A stretch of DNA of 64,000 bases from positions 40,152,221 through 40,216,220 of the forward strand of contig NC_134643.1 of NCBI RefSeq assembly GCF_030463565.1, read 5' to 3'. Both the position numbers and the translations under genes were made by a program. The notes under the pieces are model-generated. The model was given only the letters and a program-made list of their open reading frames with translations, was not told the origin of the DNA and searched no databases. Source of the stretch: Pelecanus crispus (lineage: Eukaryota > Chordata > Aves > Pelecaniformes > Pelecanidae). Below, in pieces: positions 13,107 to 23,401 of the stretch; the first letter of the stretch is position 1; every line of letters starts with the position of its first letter.

Positions 13107-15505
13107 AAACCTGCTGTTTGTGAAGCTCTGCAACCTCTCCAGTCCCGAGCTGGTGGAGGTGAGCCTCCAGCTCTGCCCGTGCCCTGTGCCCGCCGTGTGC
13201 CAGCCGTGTCACAGTGGCCAGTGCAGCCTTGTGCTGTGCATGTGTGCACACACGTGTGTGTGTGTGTACTGGGGGTGCGTGTAGGGGGGTCAGCTCCCTC
13301 ATAACAAAGCCTCAGGGCTTCCAGCCAGCATCCAGCCTGGCCAGACCCCACAGGCACAGCCTCTCTTGGCAGCATTGCCTGGTTAATTATGATTTTAGGC
13401 CTGCTTCCCTAAAGAAATCAGTCTTCTGTGAGGACACTGGCTGTGTGGGGTTTCACCAGTGTGCTTCAGTCCCACCCCACAATAATTTTTTAACCTTCCC
13501 ACCGGTTTAAATTGAATTTGAGGGTGGGCAGAGCTCTCAGAGCCATTAGCTTTGTCTGAGTTTCAGGAAAGGTGAAAGGATAGGGGAGACACTGCTTTTA
13601 TGCCCCCGGTGTGAGCAAGGCTGTGCCATGGGCTGCGGCACTGCATGGCCGCCTGGAGCACAGCCCCGAGCTGCCAGCCCCTGGGAAATGGTGTCCCTGC
13701 GGCCCCCAGCCCTCATGGGACCACTCATTTAGTAATGCCATCCAGAAGAGATGGCAGCAAGGAACGGATGAGAAACAGTCTTTTAAAAGCTGCGGAGAAT
13801 ATTAGGGAGGCAAGCTGGGTAGCCACCATCCTTGCTTTTCAGTCCCTTTCAGTACTTCCCAGCAGCAGAGGGAGATGCCACCCGCCCCGGATTACAACTT
13901 GTTGCTATTTCTGTCTTTCTGGCTCCTGTTTGTCAGCTCGCATGTTTCTATATATATGGGTGCAAACATCTCCAGGACTGACTTTTCCAACCATTCATCA
14001 CCTTGAGAAACCGGAGCAGCCAAAGCTTCTGGATGTTGCAGCCTCCCTCGGGGAAGTCCAGGAGGGTGGAAGCCCCGCAGTCCCACTGGGGCCTTGCAGC
14101 CGTGCCAAAAAGCTACCGAACCCACCAGCTGCAGGGGGAGAAGCTGGATGGGAGCGGGCAGCGAGCCTGTGGTCCCGCACAGTTGGCAGCCAGTGCAATG
14201 GGTGCTGGCAGAACAACAAGGTGCCACTCAGTGCCTCCCTGAGCTGCATCTCATTCCTGCCTTGGAGAGCCGCATGTAAGGGAAAAGGTTCATCGTGGCT
14301 CATGAGGAGGAAAGCAAAGAGATAATCGAAAAGAAATGCTGCTAAATTAGATCGCAGTTACATCCCACTGCAAATATGTGATTTTCTGTGCAACATTTGT
14401 GCATCAACATTTTAGCTGAACGAGGATGAAAAGTTAACATATTCACTAGGCCCTATTCCCATATTACATGTATAATTTATAAGATTTTAAGATTAAGCTG
14501 ATTTCTGGTGTGGGTTGTTTTTTTTTTAAACTACCAGCACTTTGTGATTTAATTTAATTTGCCTGTCCTTTGCGTAAAATAATAAAACCCCTTAGAGCAA
14601 TTTTAATCTTTTCCAAATTCCCTTGTCACCAGCTGAACAAGAGGATATTAGAACACTTTAACGATTTTTTTAAAATCCTTGCAGTCCATAAATAAGTCAA
14701 CTTGAAAATACACCCCTCATATCAAGTGGTTCCCTTTTAATAAGGCCACAACAGGCTCCTCACAGATTTGATGCAGAAATTAGTTGTCTTTCAAGCTGCA
14801 CTTGCAAATTAAGGTGAGTGTCCAAGTAGGCAGCTCTGCGCAGGGACAAAGTGGTGATAATGGAATAGGAATTAAGGAGAAAAACTTGCAAATTCACCTC
14901 ATTTATCATTCTTCTTATTCTGTCAAACTTAACTTTCCATGTGTAGGTACGCACACCTTTGAAAAGAGTCTCAGCATCATGTTAAAGGGAATATTATAAG
15001 GACAAGTCTACTTCAGCATACTGACATGCATGTAATATTCCTCCTGGAAAACAATCATGAGGCTTGCTAAAAAATACGAGATGATTGTAAAAGAAACATA
15101 TCTTTGTACTTTTTTCCCTTGCCTTGGGTGATTTGGGGGATTTTTGTTGCAGTACCTGAAAGCCACAGCTTGCCCAGTTTCAGCCGGGATTTCTTCCATA
15201 ACTCACTGTTACACAGCTGGGACATAAAAAAAAGAACCAAGCAATGGATTAAGCTTTTTAAGGGCAGGAGAGAGGGACTCCTTTGGGGGTCTTTGGGTCT
15301 CCACGGCTGAGTTAGAGATTTGGACTCCCTTACTAAGTGGCAGAGGGTGCTCAGCTCCCCCTTCCCTGACATCCAGCGAGGCTGCCTTAGGAAATCGCCA
15401 AGGCTCAGCACTCTGTGAAATGCAATAAGCCATCCACTAGAAAGCCACACTTGGCAGCTGCTTCGCTGCATGGCTGGAGCCGGTGCTGGGAGCCCATGGG
15501 CCAAG
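13107..15505. other. Intergenic, including a 226-codon frame of unknown meaning
   Basis: No recognisable gene is present. The longest frame runs from an ATG at 13,645 to 14,325 on + (226 codons). It overlaps several minus-strand frames, has no recognised domain and lies in locally GC-rich sequence, so I treat it as chance. From about 14,320 to 14,720 the sequence becomes AT-rich with homeodomain-like and POU-like words, which could be a conserved non-coding element. Confidence 0.5.
13241..13268. repeat. Alternating TG/CA microsatellite
   Basis: An alternating purine-pyrimidine run (TGTGTGCACACACGTGTGTG and onward) spans about 28 bp and changes phase in the middle, so part of it is self-complementary. 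Such tracts are length-variable and can adopt Z-DNA in vitro. Confidence 0.85.
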
Positions 15506-15545
15506 GTGGGCAGCAGCCGGGTGGGCAGCAGCCGGGCGGGCAGCG
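15506..15545. repeat. 15-bp tandem repeat, about 2.7 copies
   Basis: Two identical copies of GTGGGCAGCAGCCGG (15,506-15,520 and 15,521-15,535) are followed by a partial third copy with one change (GCGGGCAGCG). This is a small GC-rich minisatellite seed. Confidence 0.85.
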
Positions 15546-15855
15546 TCGCTCCACAAGCGCCACATGCAGCCGCTCACAGGGGCTTCGCCCGTGGGCTTAA
15601 GAAGCAACCTGGTGCTCATGCTGGGACAAGGACTGAGCGACTGAGATCTTTCCCACCTTATTCACCTCTATGACTTCATGGCTTTGCTGCCAGAAAGTCG
15701 TGTCAGCTGCAGCCAGTCAGCAGGAGACAAAATAAACAGCAATTTACCTCCTGTGCTTCTGTCGTTGCTTCCCTGGAAACATGCACAGAGGCCCCCGTGC
15801 CCAGGGCATGGCTCAGGGCCAGGCTGCCGGCCAGCCGCAGCACTTGCGGGTCTTC

Positions 15856-16488
15856 CCAGCAGTGTGCCCAGGTGGCCAAGAAGGCCACGAGCATCCTGGC
15901 TTGTATCAGGAATATTGCATCCAGCAGGAGCAGGGAGGTGATTGTGCCCCTGTACTCGGCGCTGGTGAGGCCGCACCTGGAATACTGTGTCCAGTTTTGG
16001 GCCCCTCAGTACAAGAAAGACATTGAGGTGCTGGAGCGTGTTCAGAGAAGGGCAACGAAGCTGGTGAAGGGTCTGGAGCACAGGCCTTATGAGGAGCGAC
16101 TGAGGGAGCTGGGGTTGTTTAGCCTGGAGAAGAGGAGGCTGAGGGGAGACCTTATTGCTCTCTACAACTACCTGAAAGGAGGTTGTAGCGAGGTGGGTGT
16201 TGGTCTCTTCTCCCAAGTAACATGCGGTAGGACAAGAGGGAAAGGGCTCAAGCTGCGCCAGGGGAAGTTTAGATTGGATATTAGGAGAAATTTCTTTACT
16301 GAAAGAGTAGTCAAGCATTGGAAGAGGCTGCCCAGAGAGGTGGTGGAGTCACCATCCCTGGAGGTATTCAAAAAATGGGTAGACGTGGCACTTGGGGACA
16401 TGGTTTAGTGGGCATGGTGGTGTTGGGTTGACAGTTGGACTGACGATCTTAGAGGTCCTTTCCAACCTTAATGATTCCTAGTTTTCAC
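15856..16488 (+). mobile_element. CR1 LINE 3' fragment with open reverse-transcriptase C-terminal frame
   Basis: This is the 3' end of a chicken-repeat-1 non-LTR retrotransposon. One frame stays open through the homologous part and stops with TAG at 16,406-16,408. The encoded peptide carries conserved CR1 ORF2 tail words: [25 protein letters not shown] and [15 protein letters not shown], then [19 protein letters not shown]. These belong to the region C-terminal of the reverse-transcriptase catalytic core. The endonuclease domain and catalytic motifs are missing because the copy is 5'-truncated, as is usual for CR1. The 3' UTR ends in TCCTTTCCAACC followed by ATGATTCC. The copy cannot mobilise itself. 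The intact frame suggests modest age. Confidence 0.92.
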
Positions 16489-16550
16489 TTTCATTATAAA
16501 TAATCCAGCCACCAAGCCAGGAAACATGAAATTGCTACTCTACCCTTAAC

Positions 16551-16655
16551 TGGTTTAGTGGTGGACTTGGTAGTGTTAGGTTAATGGTTGGACTTGAAGA
16601 TCTTAAAGGTCTTTTCCAACCTAAACGATTCTATTTTTCTATGATTCTATGATTC
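16551..16655 (+). mobile_element. Second CR1 3' tail
   Basis: The segment repeats the CR1 3' UTR ending (TGGTTTAGTGGTGGACTTGG, then TTTTCCAACCTAAACGATTC) and finishes with the ATTCTATG-type 8-bp tail at about 16,636-16,655. It lies 62 bp downstream of the end of the larger CR1 fragment, in the same orientation. It is a severely 5'-truncated independent insertion or part of a local duplication. Confidence 0.9.
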
Positions 16656-16730
16656 CTTCATGTATTGAAGGTCCTCACTGGCCAACTGTCCTGGGCATTT
16701 GCCCTCTATGTCCTCCACTGCAGATGAGAA

Positions 16731-16786
16731 TTATTGTTATTACTATTATGGTTATTGTTGTTATTGTAATTGTTGGTGTTGCTAGT
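16731..16786. repeat. Degenerate ATT/GTT trinucleotide low-complexity tract
   Basis: About 56 bp of imperfect TTA, TTG and TTATG units lies just after the CR1 tail. It keeps a short frame open with an Ile/Val-rich peptide, which is a composition artefact and not a membrane protein. Confidence 0.7.
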
Positions 16787-17320
16787 ATGATCCTTAGTCT
16801 CCGGGACATGGGACTGGGGAGTAAAGCACACAGCTGCTTTGGAAGAGAAAATGGTTTCTGGAGAGAGAGAATGAAAAAGGAGACAGTAGGGAAAAAGAGG
16901 GAATCTCAGAAGACAGAAACATCAGGTGAAGCAGAAGCTAGGGAAGGGGAGGAGGAAGCATATACAGGGATGGAACTGCGGGACTAGGAGTCTTTTCATG
17001 CTGATTTCTGTGCTAAAGCAGAAGGATGTTGTGAATTCCCAAAGTACAGAGAGCAAGAAATCTTCTGATCAGCTCAAATAATTTCTTATTAATTTATAGA
17101 CTAGCAGATTGATGTTGCTTGCCGTCCCAGTTAACGAACTTTATTTGGGTTTATTTGAAACAGTGGCTTCATGGCTGACTTAATTTTGATTCTAGCATTT
17201 TCTGCATCCTTGTTCATTAGGGTGCTGGCTGTTTTAGGGAAAGACATGTCTGAGGCCTGTGTGGTGCACAGACGGCAGCACGCTGAGCTGGCTGCAGGAC
17301 CTTCCAGGCAGGGCAGAAAG
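16787..17320. other. Intergenic, nothing recognised
   Basis: No exon, transposon or RNA gene was recognised. A purine-rich patch at about 16,840-16,970 keeps a short + frame open. Confidence 0.5.
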
Positions 17321-17409
17321 TCAGTCACGGGACCGCAAGCAGTTTACACTTGGTGATGGGATTGTGGGTGGTTCACGCTCAGTGATGGGACCACAGGCGG
17401 TTCACACTC
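17321..17409. repeat. Three-copy degenerate tandem repeat, unit 28-30 bp
   Basis: Three consecutive units share the pattern TCAGTxAxGGGACCxCA followed by GGTTCACAC. Units one and three are both 30 bp and differ at about six sites, mostly transitions. The middle unit (about 17,351-17,378) is more diverged and shorter. No homopolymer or transposon explains it. Confidence 0.7.
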
Positions 17410-17940
17410 ATCCTGACCTCAGAAGAGAGACAGTGAGTCCAACCAGCCAACAGAAGGAAAAATAATCCTGTAAGCAACAAAGATAAAGGAAAAACTCCAG
17501 CATTTAAACGGCTGCCTGGGCATGTGATGCAAATGGCAGAGGACAAAATGAACTAATTGGATGATGTGTAAATGAATCGATACTTTGTAGGGTCTTATGC
17601 CTCACCTGTGTTTGTTTAATAACTGTGTTCTCGCTCTTTCTTGCCACATCCATGAGCCAAGCAGCTTATTTTTAGGAAGGGCTTTTACAAGGGGTTCAGA
17701 AAAGGAACTGGGAGCTGGCAGGCTATGTGGGTGAGGATGCGATTTGGAGCCTGGAGGGGTCACTGGTGGGGTCTGGCCCTGGGCATTGAAGCAAGGATGC
17801 TGCCAACCTGGGTGCAGCGACGGTTTCCAGCAGAAGGTAGCACAGGCTCTGCAGGGGAGCACAGGCACCCTCGACCCTGCAGCCCAGCCACTTGCCCCTG
17901 TCCAAACTGCCCTCCGGCACCATTCCCAGCTTCATGCACT

Positions 17941-18250
17941 TGCTTCCCCACTCGCCCAGCTCAAAACACTGGCTACTCCCACCCGAGCTCGCAGGCTGTG
18001 CACCCAATGCGGCGTGATGCTGTGGCTTGTCCCAGCTGCGGCGGGGAGCGACAGCGAAAGGCAGAGAGGGGTTTGCAAAGCACAGCGAATGGCAGCCGAA
18101 CAGCCCCGCAGAGATGGAGGCAGAAATATTTTGGCAGGTGCAGCAGGCAGTTTGGATAATGCTTTCGGACAATCTTTGCCATTCCGGATTCCTCCGTGGC
18201 TGCAGAGCGGTTAGCGCCAGCAGACCGGGAAATGCTTTTGTACGTACGTG
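17941..18250. promoter_or_regulatory. CpG-rich cluster without an attached gene
   Basis: About 20 CpGs fall in 310 bp by hand count with GC in the mid-50s percent, giving an observed/expected ratio near 0.8. The flanking few kilobases are CpG-poor. The cluster ends in GTACGTACGT at 18,239-18,248. Overlapping frames on both strands (189 codons on - from 18,292 to 17,723, and 156 on + from 17,744 to 18,214) match no family I recognise. An orphan CpG island or enhancer is the most likely reading. Confidence 0.3.
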
Positions 18251-21200
18251 AGGCCCATTAGAAGGCACAGCTTTCATCATGGACAGTTTCAATTACTTAG
18301 ATATTGAGCTGGATAAATATTTTTCACAACCCAAGCAGAAGAAGTCACTTCTAGCTGTAAGGCAGGGCTGTTTTTGTGCAGAACAGCCAATTGCTGTTCT
18401 AAACCTAATCCTAAGAAATAAGCCATGTATTACAAATAAAGCTGGAATTAGCAGACCATATGGGACCTAATAAACACAATATTCATAGGATTAGATGTGA
18501 AATATTAAGGTCTGACCGTGCTGGCCTTTCCCATATCAGCAGTCACCAATATTTCTTCTATTCATGTGTAAAGGCCTATTTTTTAGACTGATAATAGCTG
18601 TGAGGGTAAATTACAGATAAAGCAGCATGGGAATGATGAAGTCTTTAAAAGATGACTGGTGACTTTGAATGTCTGGTTTTGGGTGCTTTTTCCTAACTTC
18701 CCTCAAAGAGTCAAAATTCAAGACATCCCCAATTATGACTCAAAAATTACCTCTTGATCTTTGGGGAACAGACTTTGAAGTCTACAAGGGAAAATACAGA
18801 CTATAGTTCTCTACCACATCACCTTCAGAAAGGTGGCAGTGCTGAAGAAGGAAAAAAAAATCTATTTTAAATTATATTTAAATTAACACTTAACATTAAA
18901 TAACACAAAACCCAGAGCAGGACAGCACCTAGCTCTGGTGTTACTGCTATTTAGATATCTGTGATAATGTTAAAAGCCTTGATATACTTGGAGGCAAGAC
19001 TGACGCTGGAACATCTCTATAATTAAAATGGATATATCTTGATGAGGAAATAGATATATGTAAGTCAGTAATGCTATCACTGAGGTGTGGAGGAAGATAC
19101 AAACATTAGACTCTTGGTCCTGACCTTCTACTGGAAATACAGGGTAAGTTATTTATTCCAGCACCAGCCCCCTCATATGTACAGGTCTTTGAGAAGTTAA
19201 AAGCATGTTTGCACTTACCTTGCCTGTCTCTGTGCATTCCCATGTGTGCTGTGTTCTGCACATCGGTGCAGAGATACCAGGAGTAGACCCTTGTCACTGA
19301 ACCGATGATAAAGACCATTAACTCGATCTGTCATCACTGGATGCCCATTCCCAGCTGATCTGATTGATTTCCAGTGGATTAGCCTTGGATACATCAGATG
19401 TTAGAATAACCCAGTAACCTATAACCAAGAACGGTATAGGGAGAGGAGGCATGACGTGCACCCCTCTGCACCTCTGTCTTGTCCTTCTTAAAATACTGAG
19501 CCGTGGCAGGCACATATTGATCCCATACATGATAACAGCTGTTAGCCAGACACACAGATCCATTGTCTGCATTGCTGATGGCCAGCTAAGAACAATAATC
19601 ACACTTGCTATGCTGGGAAAATAGCAGCCATCGAGGCAGACCTTTGCTCTGAGGACCCCATGTTGCTTTAGATGTCATTAAGGGACCATAATTCTGGCTT
19701 AATGCTGGAAGATGCCAGGATCTCTGAGCAATGTGAAATCCCCAGAGCTGCCCTCAGAGCACCTGCTATAGGTTATCACCATAAGGGTTTTACCTGATAT
19801 AGCTGGGCATCCCCATGCTTTGGTAGCCAGAGTGATATGGATGCTGAGCATCTGTAGAGCCTCTGTAGAGCTGCTTTGCCTTCTTGTGAGTCCCGAATAG
19901 CTTGACCTGACAGTATGCTTTCATTCTCCTAAAAGACAAGACCTTTTTATTTGTATATCAACAGCCTTTTAAGCTGCAGCAGTGGGCTTGTGTCTGCATC
20001 AGCCACCTCTCAGGGCAGGCTGCTGGCACTAGCCAGCTCCAAATGTTGTCTCACTCCTCCCCACTGCTCTGGAAAGCACTTTTCTGGGCTCGTATGCAAA
20101 TACACAGCCCGCCATAATAGTGACTAATTGTTACCAAGTATGAAACAACGCTGCGTGGGATCGCTGGGTTTGCTTCTCCTGCTAGTGTGCCTTCCCCCTG
20201 CACCAGCTCAGCCTGCACCACCCACAGCCTCCAGTGCTACACGGGAGGCTATAAGGGGGGGGGGGGGGGGGGGGAGACTTGTGGTGGCTCTGGGGTCCCC
20301 ACTACTCTCTCACAGGGAGAGAGGGGCCTGGGCGAGGAGGACATGTCTGAGGGGCAGCCGGAGAGTGCCAGGCGCTCAGGCTGTGCTGTGGACTGCCAGG
20401 GTGTATTGAGTTTCCCAGGGATCCTAAATACAGAAGCTGACTGCAGGGCCTTGGACAGCCTCGGTCTCCACTTGCACGTATTTTGCGTGCACAGTTGTAA
20501 GCCAGAAAGTGCATGGGCAAGTCAGAAAGCCCCTGTAACGCCACTAAACCAGCTCCCACATGGGAGTAACTTGTCTATAAAAACACACAGAGAAATAGCT
20601 CGGTGCCAACATGCAAGTTCAGTCACATACATGCCTTCCTAGTGCAGCAACTATAGAGCAAGCACCTTCTTGAACATGTCAGGGTCCTGACAATACCAAC
20701 AGGGGCCAGACCATCTGGGCTGTCCAACATCTGCACTCATGAACACCTTGCTGCAAGCCTCAGCAGCTGTTTGGTTCACAGAGTGGGAGCTGTTGTTCAG
20801 GTGCCCTGTGTCACTTTGCTTGTCCAGAATAGTCATGAGGAGTTACCTGGTCCCTTGCCACCCTGCAAGATGCTTCATGTTACACTGTGTTGCCATAAGG
20901 AGAAGATAGGATCTGCTCCACAGTCCTGGACCCCATGGAAAGACTTCTGTTAACTTCCATGGAGTTGAATCAGTTTAACCCAAGTCCTGCTTGTTTTCAA
21001 ACATAATGCTTAGCACATAGCCCTCCCCATCACTAAGATTTGTCATGCCATTATTCACTGAGGCCTTTGTGATCTAAAATCCATGTGTTTGGCCAAGGAT
21101 CTACTGGACACTGAAGTGACATATCTTCTTGTTATTGGCTCTGCACACAGGGTTACTCTGCGCCTGATGGTGAAGCTGTGGGCAGTGCTCAGCCAGCCAC

Positions 21201-22315
21201 AGGCCTGCCTGGGAAGTGCCTTAGCACAGGCAGTGCTGCAGTTCAGTATTTCAGCGTGATTCAGGTAGAAGTACCAACTATTCAGCTGTCACAGACCAGG
21301 CATAAAGCCAGATGTATAGGAAGGGGAAATGCTAATAAGCCCACGAAGTTCTGTTCCTGCAGCAAAACTCACTTCCTAAATGCAGTGTGATATTCATTAA
21401 TGGTTTGGGTTCATTTCCAGCAAGAATGAGAATACTGATCTCCGGGGCTTTCCATAAGAAATGCAGTACAGCAAGGCCAATTTTCTTGTAAAGGTACATG
21501 AGAGTGCGAGGATTGCAGCAGGTAAAGGATAGCAGGACAGCTTCTGCAGGCTCCATTGAGCATAAAATAAAACAGCTACAATGCTTCTTAGGAAGAAAGG
21601 GAAAATATTTTGCCATTCGTTTTTAATGTAATTCATCATTGGAAAGAGATACACTGAAAAATTAAAACATTATTCATAATACTTTCATTTGCCATACAGA
21701 AAGTTAGACCCATTACCAAAAGAATCTGCCTATCAGACTGTTTTCCTAGGTGAGAAGATAACAGGATATATTTTTCCTGGTTACGTTCCATTTTTAAATC
21801 TGATCAATCAAATGCTACTGGCTCGGAAGGGTATTTAAATACAGCTTTGCCCACAGATGTAGCAGCAGATCTTTGGCAGGAGAACCAGTGACAGATTTAA
21901 TTAGCATTCCAATTCAAGGAAATAAACGGAATTGTCTATCACAAAATGGTGTTTGTATCAGGAGGCTTTACTGCAATATTTGTGCTCAAGACCAAATGAC
22001 TTACTGCTGCTGAAAAGTGACGGTGGCGGCTTATTCATTCCATTCTTTTACATTATCTTGTAGGTATGTTAAATGAACTGTAGTGATGTCAGAACATGCT
22101 CCTAGGACACATATTTAGTCTATATGTATGGCAGCATGTCTCCCCTCATCTGTGCAATCAATGCCGTGTCCCCTGCTGTGACTGATACTGGTTCTTCTCA
22201 AGTACACACTGAACTAAAAAAAAAGAAGTCAAATAATTTACTTCCTTCCAGAGTGATTTGAACCAGAAAAAGAAAACTTTCTTCAGAGCTACTGTTTAGG
22301 CATATACAAGAATGC
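18251..22315. other. Intergenic, no gene seen
   Basis: No coding exon or RNA gene is recognised. The stretch 18,280-18,560 and the stretch 21,780-22,130 have the non-repetitive, AT-rich texture often seen in conserved non-coding DNA. Apart from the G run at 20,255-20,274, I see no simple repeat of note. Confidence 0.55.
20255..20274. repeat. Homopolymer of 20 G
   Basis: Twenty consecutive G residues follow ATAA and precede AGACTT. Runs of this length are prone to polymerase slippage and to G-quadruplex folding. The exact length in the assembly may be unreliable. Confidence 0.9.
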
Positions 22316-23401
22316 TGTGGTGGGTTGACCGTGGCTTGATGCCAGGTGCCCACCAAGCTGCTCTATCACTCCTCTCCTCAGCTGGACAGGGGAGAGAAAA
22401 TACAACAAAAGACTCATGGATCAAGGTAAGGACAGGGAGATCACTCAGAAATTACCATCATGGGCAAAACAGACTTGACGTGGGGAAAATTAAAAAAAAA
22501 ATTGGTAATACAATCAGACCAGAGCTGGGTAATGAGAAATAAAAACTAAATCTTAAAACACCTTCCCCCCACCCCTCCCTTGTTCCTGTGTTTAACTTTA
22601 CTCCTGAATTCTCTGCCTCATCCCCCGCAGTGGTGCAGGGGGATGGGGAATGGGGGTTGTGGTCAGTTCATCACATGTTGTCTCTGCCGCTCCTTCCTCC
22701 GCAGGGGAAGACTCCTCATGCTCTTCCCCTGCTCCAGCGTGGGGTCCCTCCCACGGGAGACAGTGCTCCACGAACTCCTCCAATGTGGGTCCTTCCCATG
22801 AGCTGCAGTTCTTCACAAACTGCTCCAGTGTGGGTCCCCCATGGGGTCACAAGTCCTGCCAGCAAACCTGCTCCAGCACGAGCTTCCCACAGGGTCACAG
22901 CCTCCTTCAGGCATCCACCTGCTCCGGCGTGGGGTCCCCCCCAGGCTGCAGGTGGATATCTGCTCCACTGCGGACCTCCATGGGCTGCAGGTGGATCTGC
23001 TCCACCGTGGGGTCCTCCATGGGCTGCGGGGGCACAGCCTGCCTCACCAGGGTCTTCACCATGGGCTGCAGGGGAATCTCTGCTCTGGTGCCTGGAGCAC
23101 CTCCTCCCCCTCCTTCTTCACTGACCTTGGTGTCTGCAGAGTTGTTGCTCTCACATGTTCTCACTCCTCTCTTCTGACTGCTGTTGATGTTGCACAGGGT
23201 TTTTTTCCTCTTTCTTAAATATGTTATCCAAGAGGCGCTACCACCGTCACTGATGGGCTCGGCCTTGGCCAGCGGCGGGTCTGTCTTGGAGCCATCTGGC
23301 ATTGACTGTATTGGACGTGGGGGAAGCTTCTAGCAGCTTCTCACAGAAGCCACCCCTGTAGCTCCCCCACTACCAAAACCTGGCCATGCAAATCCAATAC
23401 A
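22316..23401 (-). mobile_element. Solo LTR of a second avian endogenous retrovirus type, about 1.1 kb
   Basis: On the + strand the element begins TGTGGTGGGTTGACC and ends CCAATACA, so it has TG...CA termini. The flanking 5-mers AATGC (22,311-22,315 region) and AAGGC (23,402-23,406) differ at one base and fit a decayed 5-bp target-site duplication. I assign the minus orientation because its reverse complement ends with a U5-like segment matching the U5 end of the LTR at 50,427-51,007 (a GAGTGA/GAGCGAG, GCAGCT, GGTGCTT/GGGCACC, AACCCACCACA pattern). It contains an internal GC-rich minisatellite and no retroviral genes. The family name cannot be given without a library search. Confidence 0.8.
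22731..23095. repeat. Degenerate minisatellite inside the 1.1-kb LTR
   Basis: Successive units of roughly 40-55 bp repeat the words CTGCTCCAxxGTGGGGTC, CTCCATGGGCTGCAGGTGGAT and TCTGCTCC. The best-preserved units lie between about 22,918 and 23,075. The units are diverged, consistent with an array inherited with the LTR. The array keeps frames open on both strands (for example 22,588-23,124), which I do not regard as coding. Confidence 0.7.

Noticed and set aside
15668..16318. 216-codon minus-strand frame
   Set aside because: It is the antisense shadow of the CR1 fragment whose + frame carries the recognisable reverse-transcriptase tail.
16649..16987. Ile/Val-rich peptide resembling a membrane segment
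   Set aside because: It is produced by the degenerate ATT/GTT trinucleotide tract, followed by a purine-rich patch.
17321..17409. Regular repeats as a possible CRISPR array
   Set aside because: The units are contiguous with no unique spacers, and the genome is a vertebrate.
18279..18470. Short + frame beginning MDSFNYLDIELDKYFSQ
   Set aside because: It looks protein-like at first, but it is short, matches no family I know, and lacks flanking splice signals I could trust. Conserved non-coding DNA is as likely.
22588..23302. Frames with repeated Trp/Gly/Ala or Gln/Pro/Met motifs on both strands
   Set aside because: They read through the minisatellite in the solo LTR and no retroviral gene is encoded.
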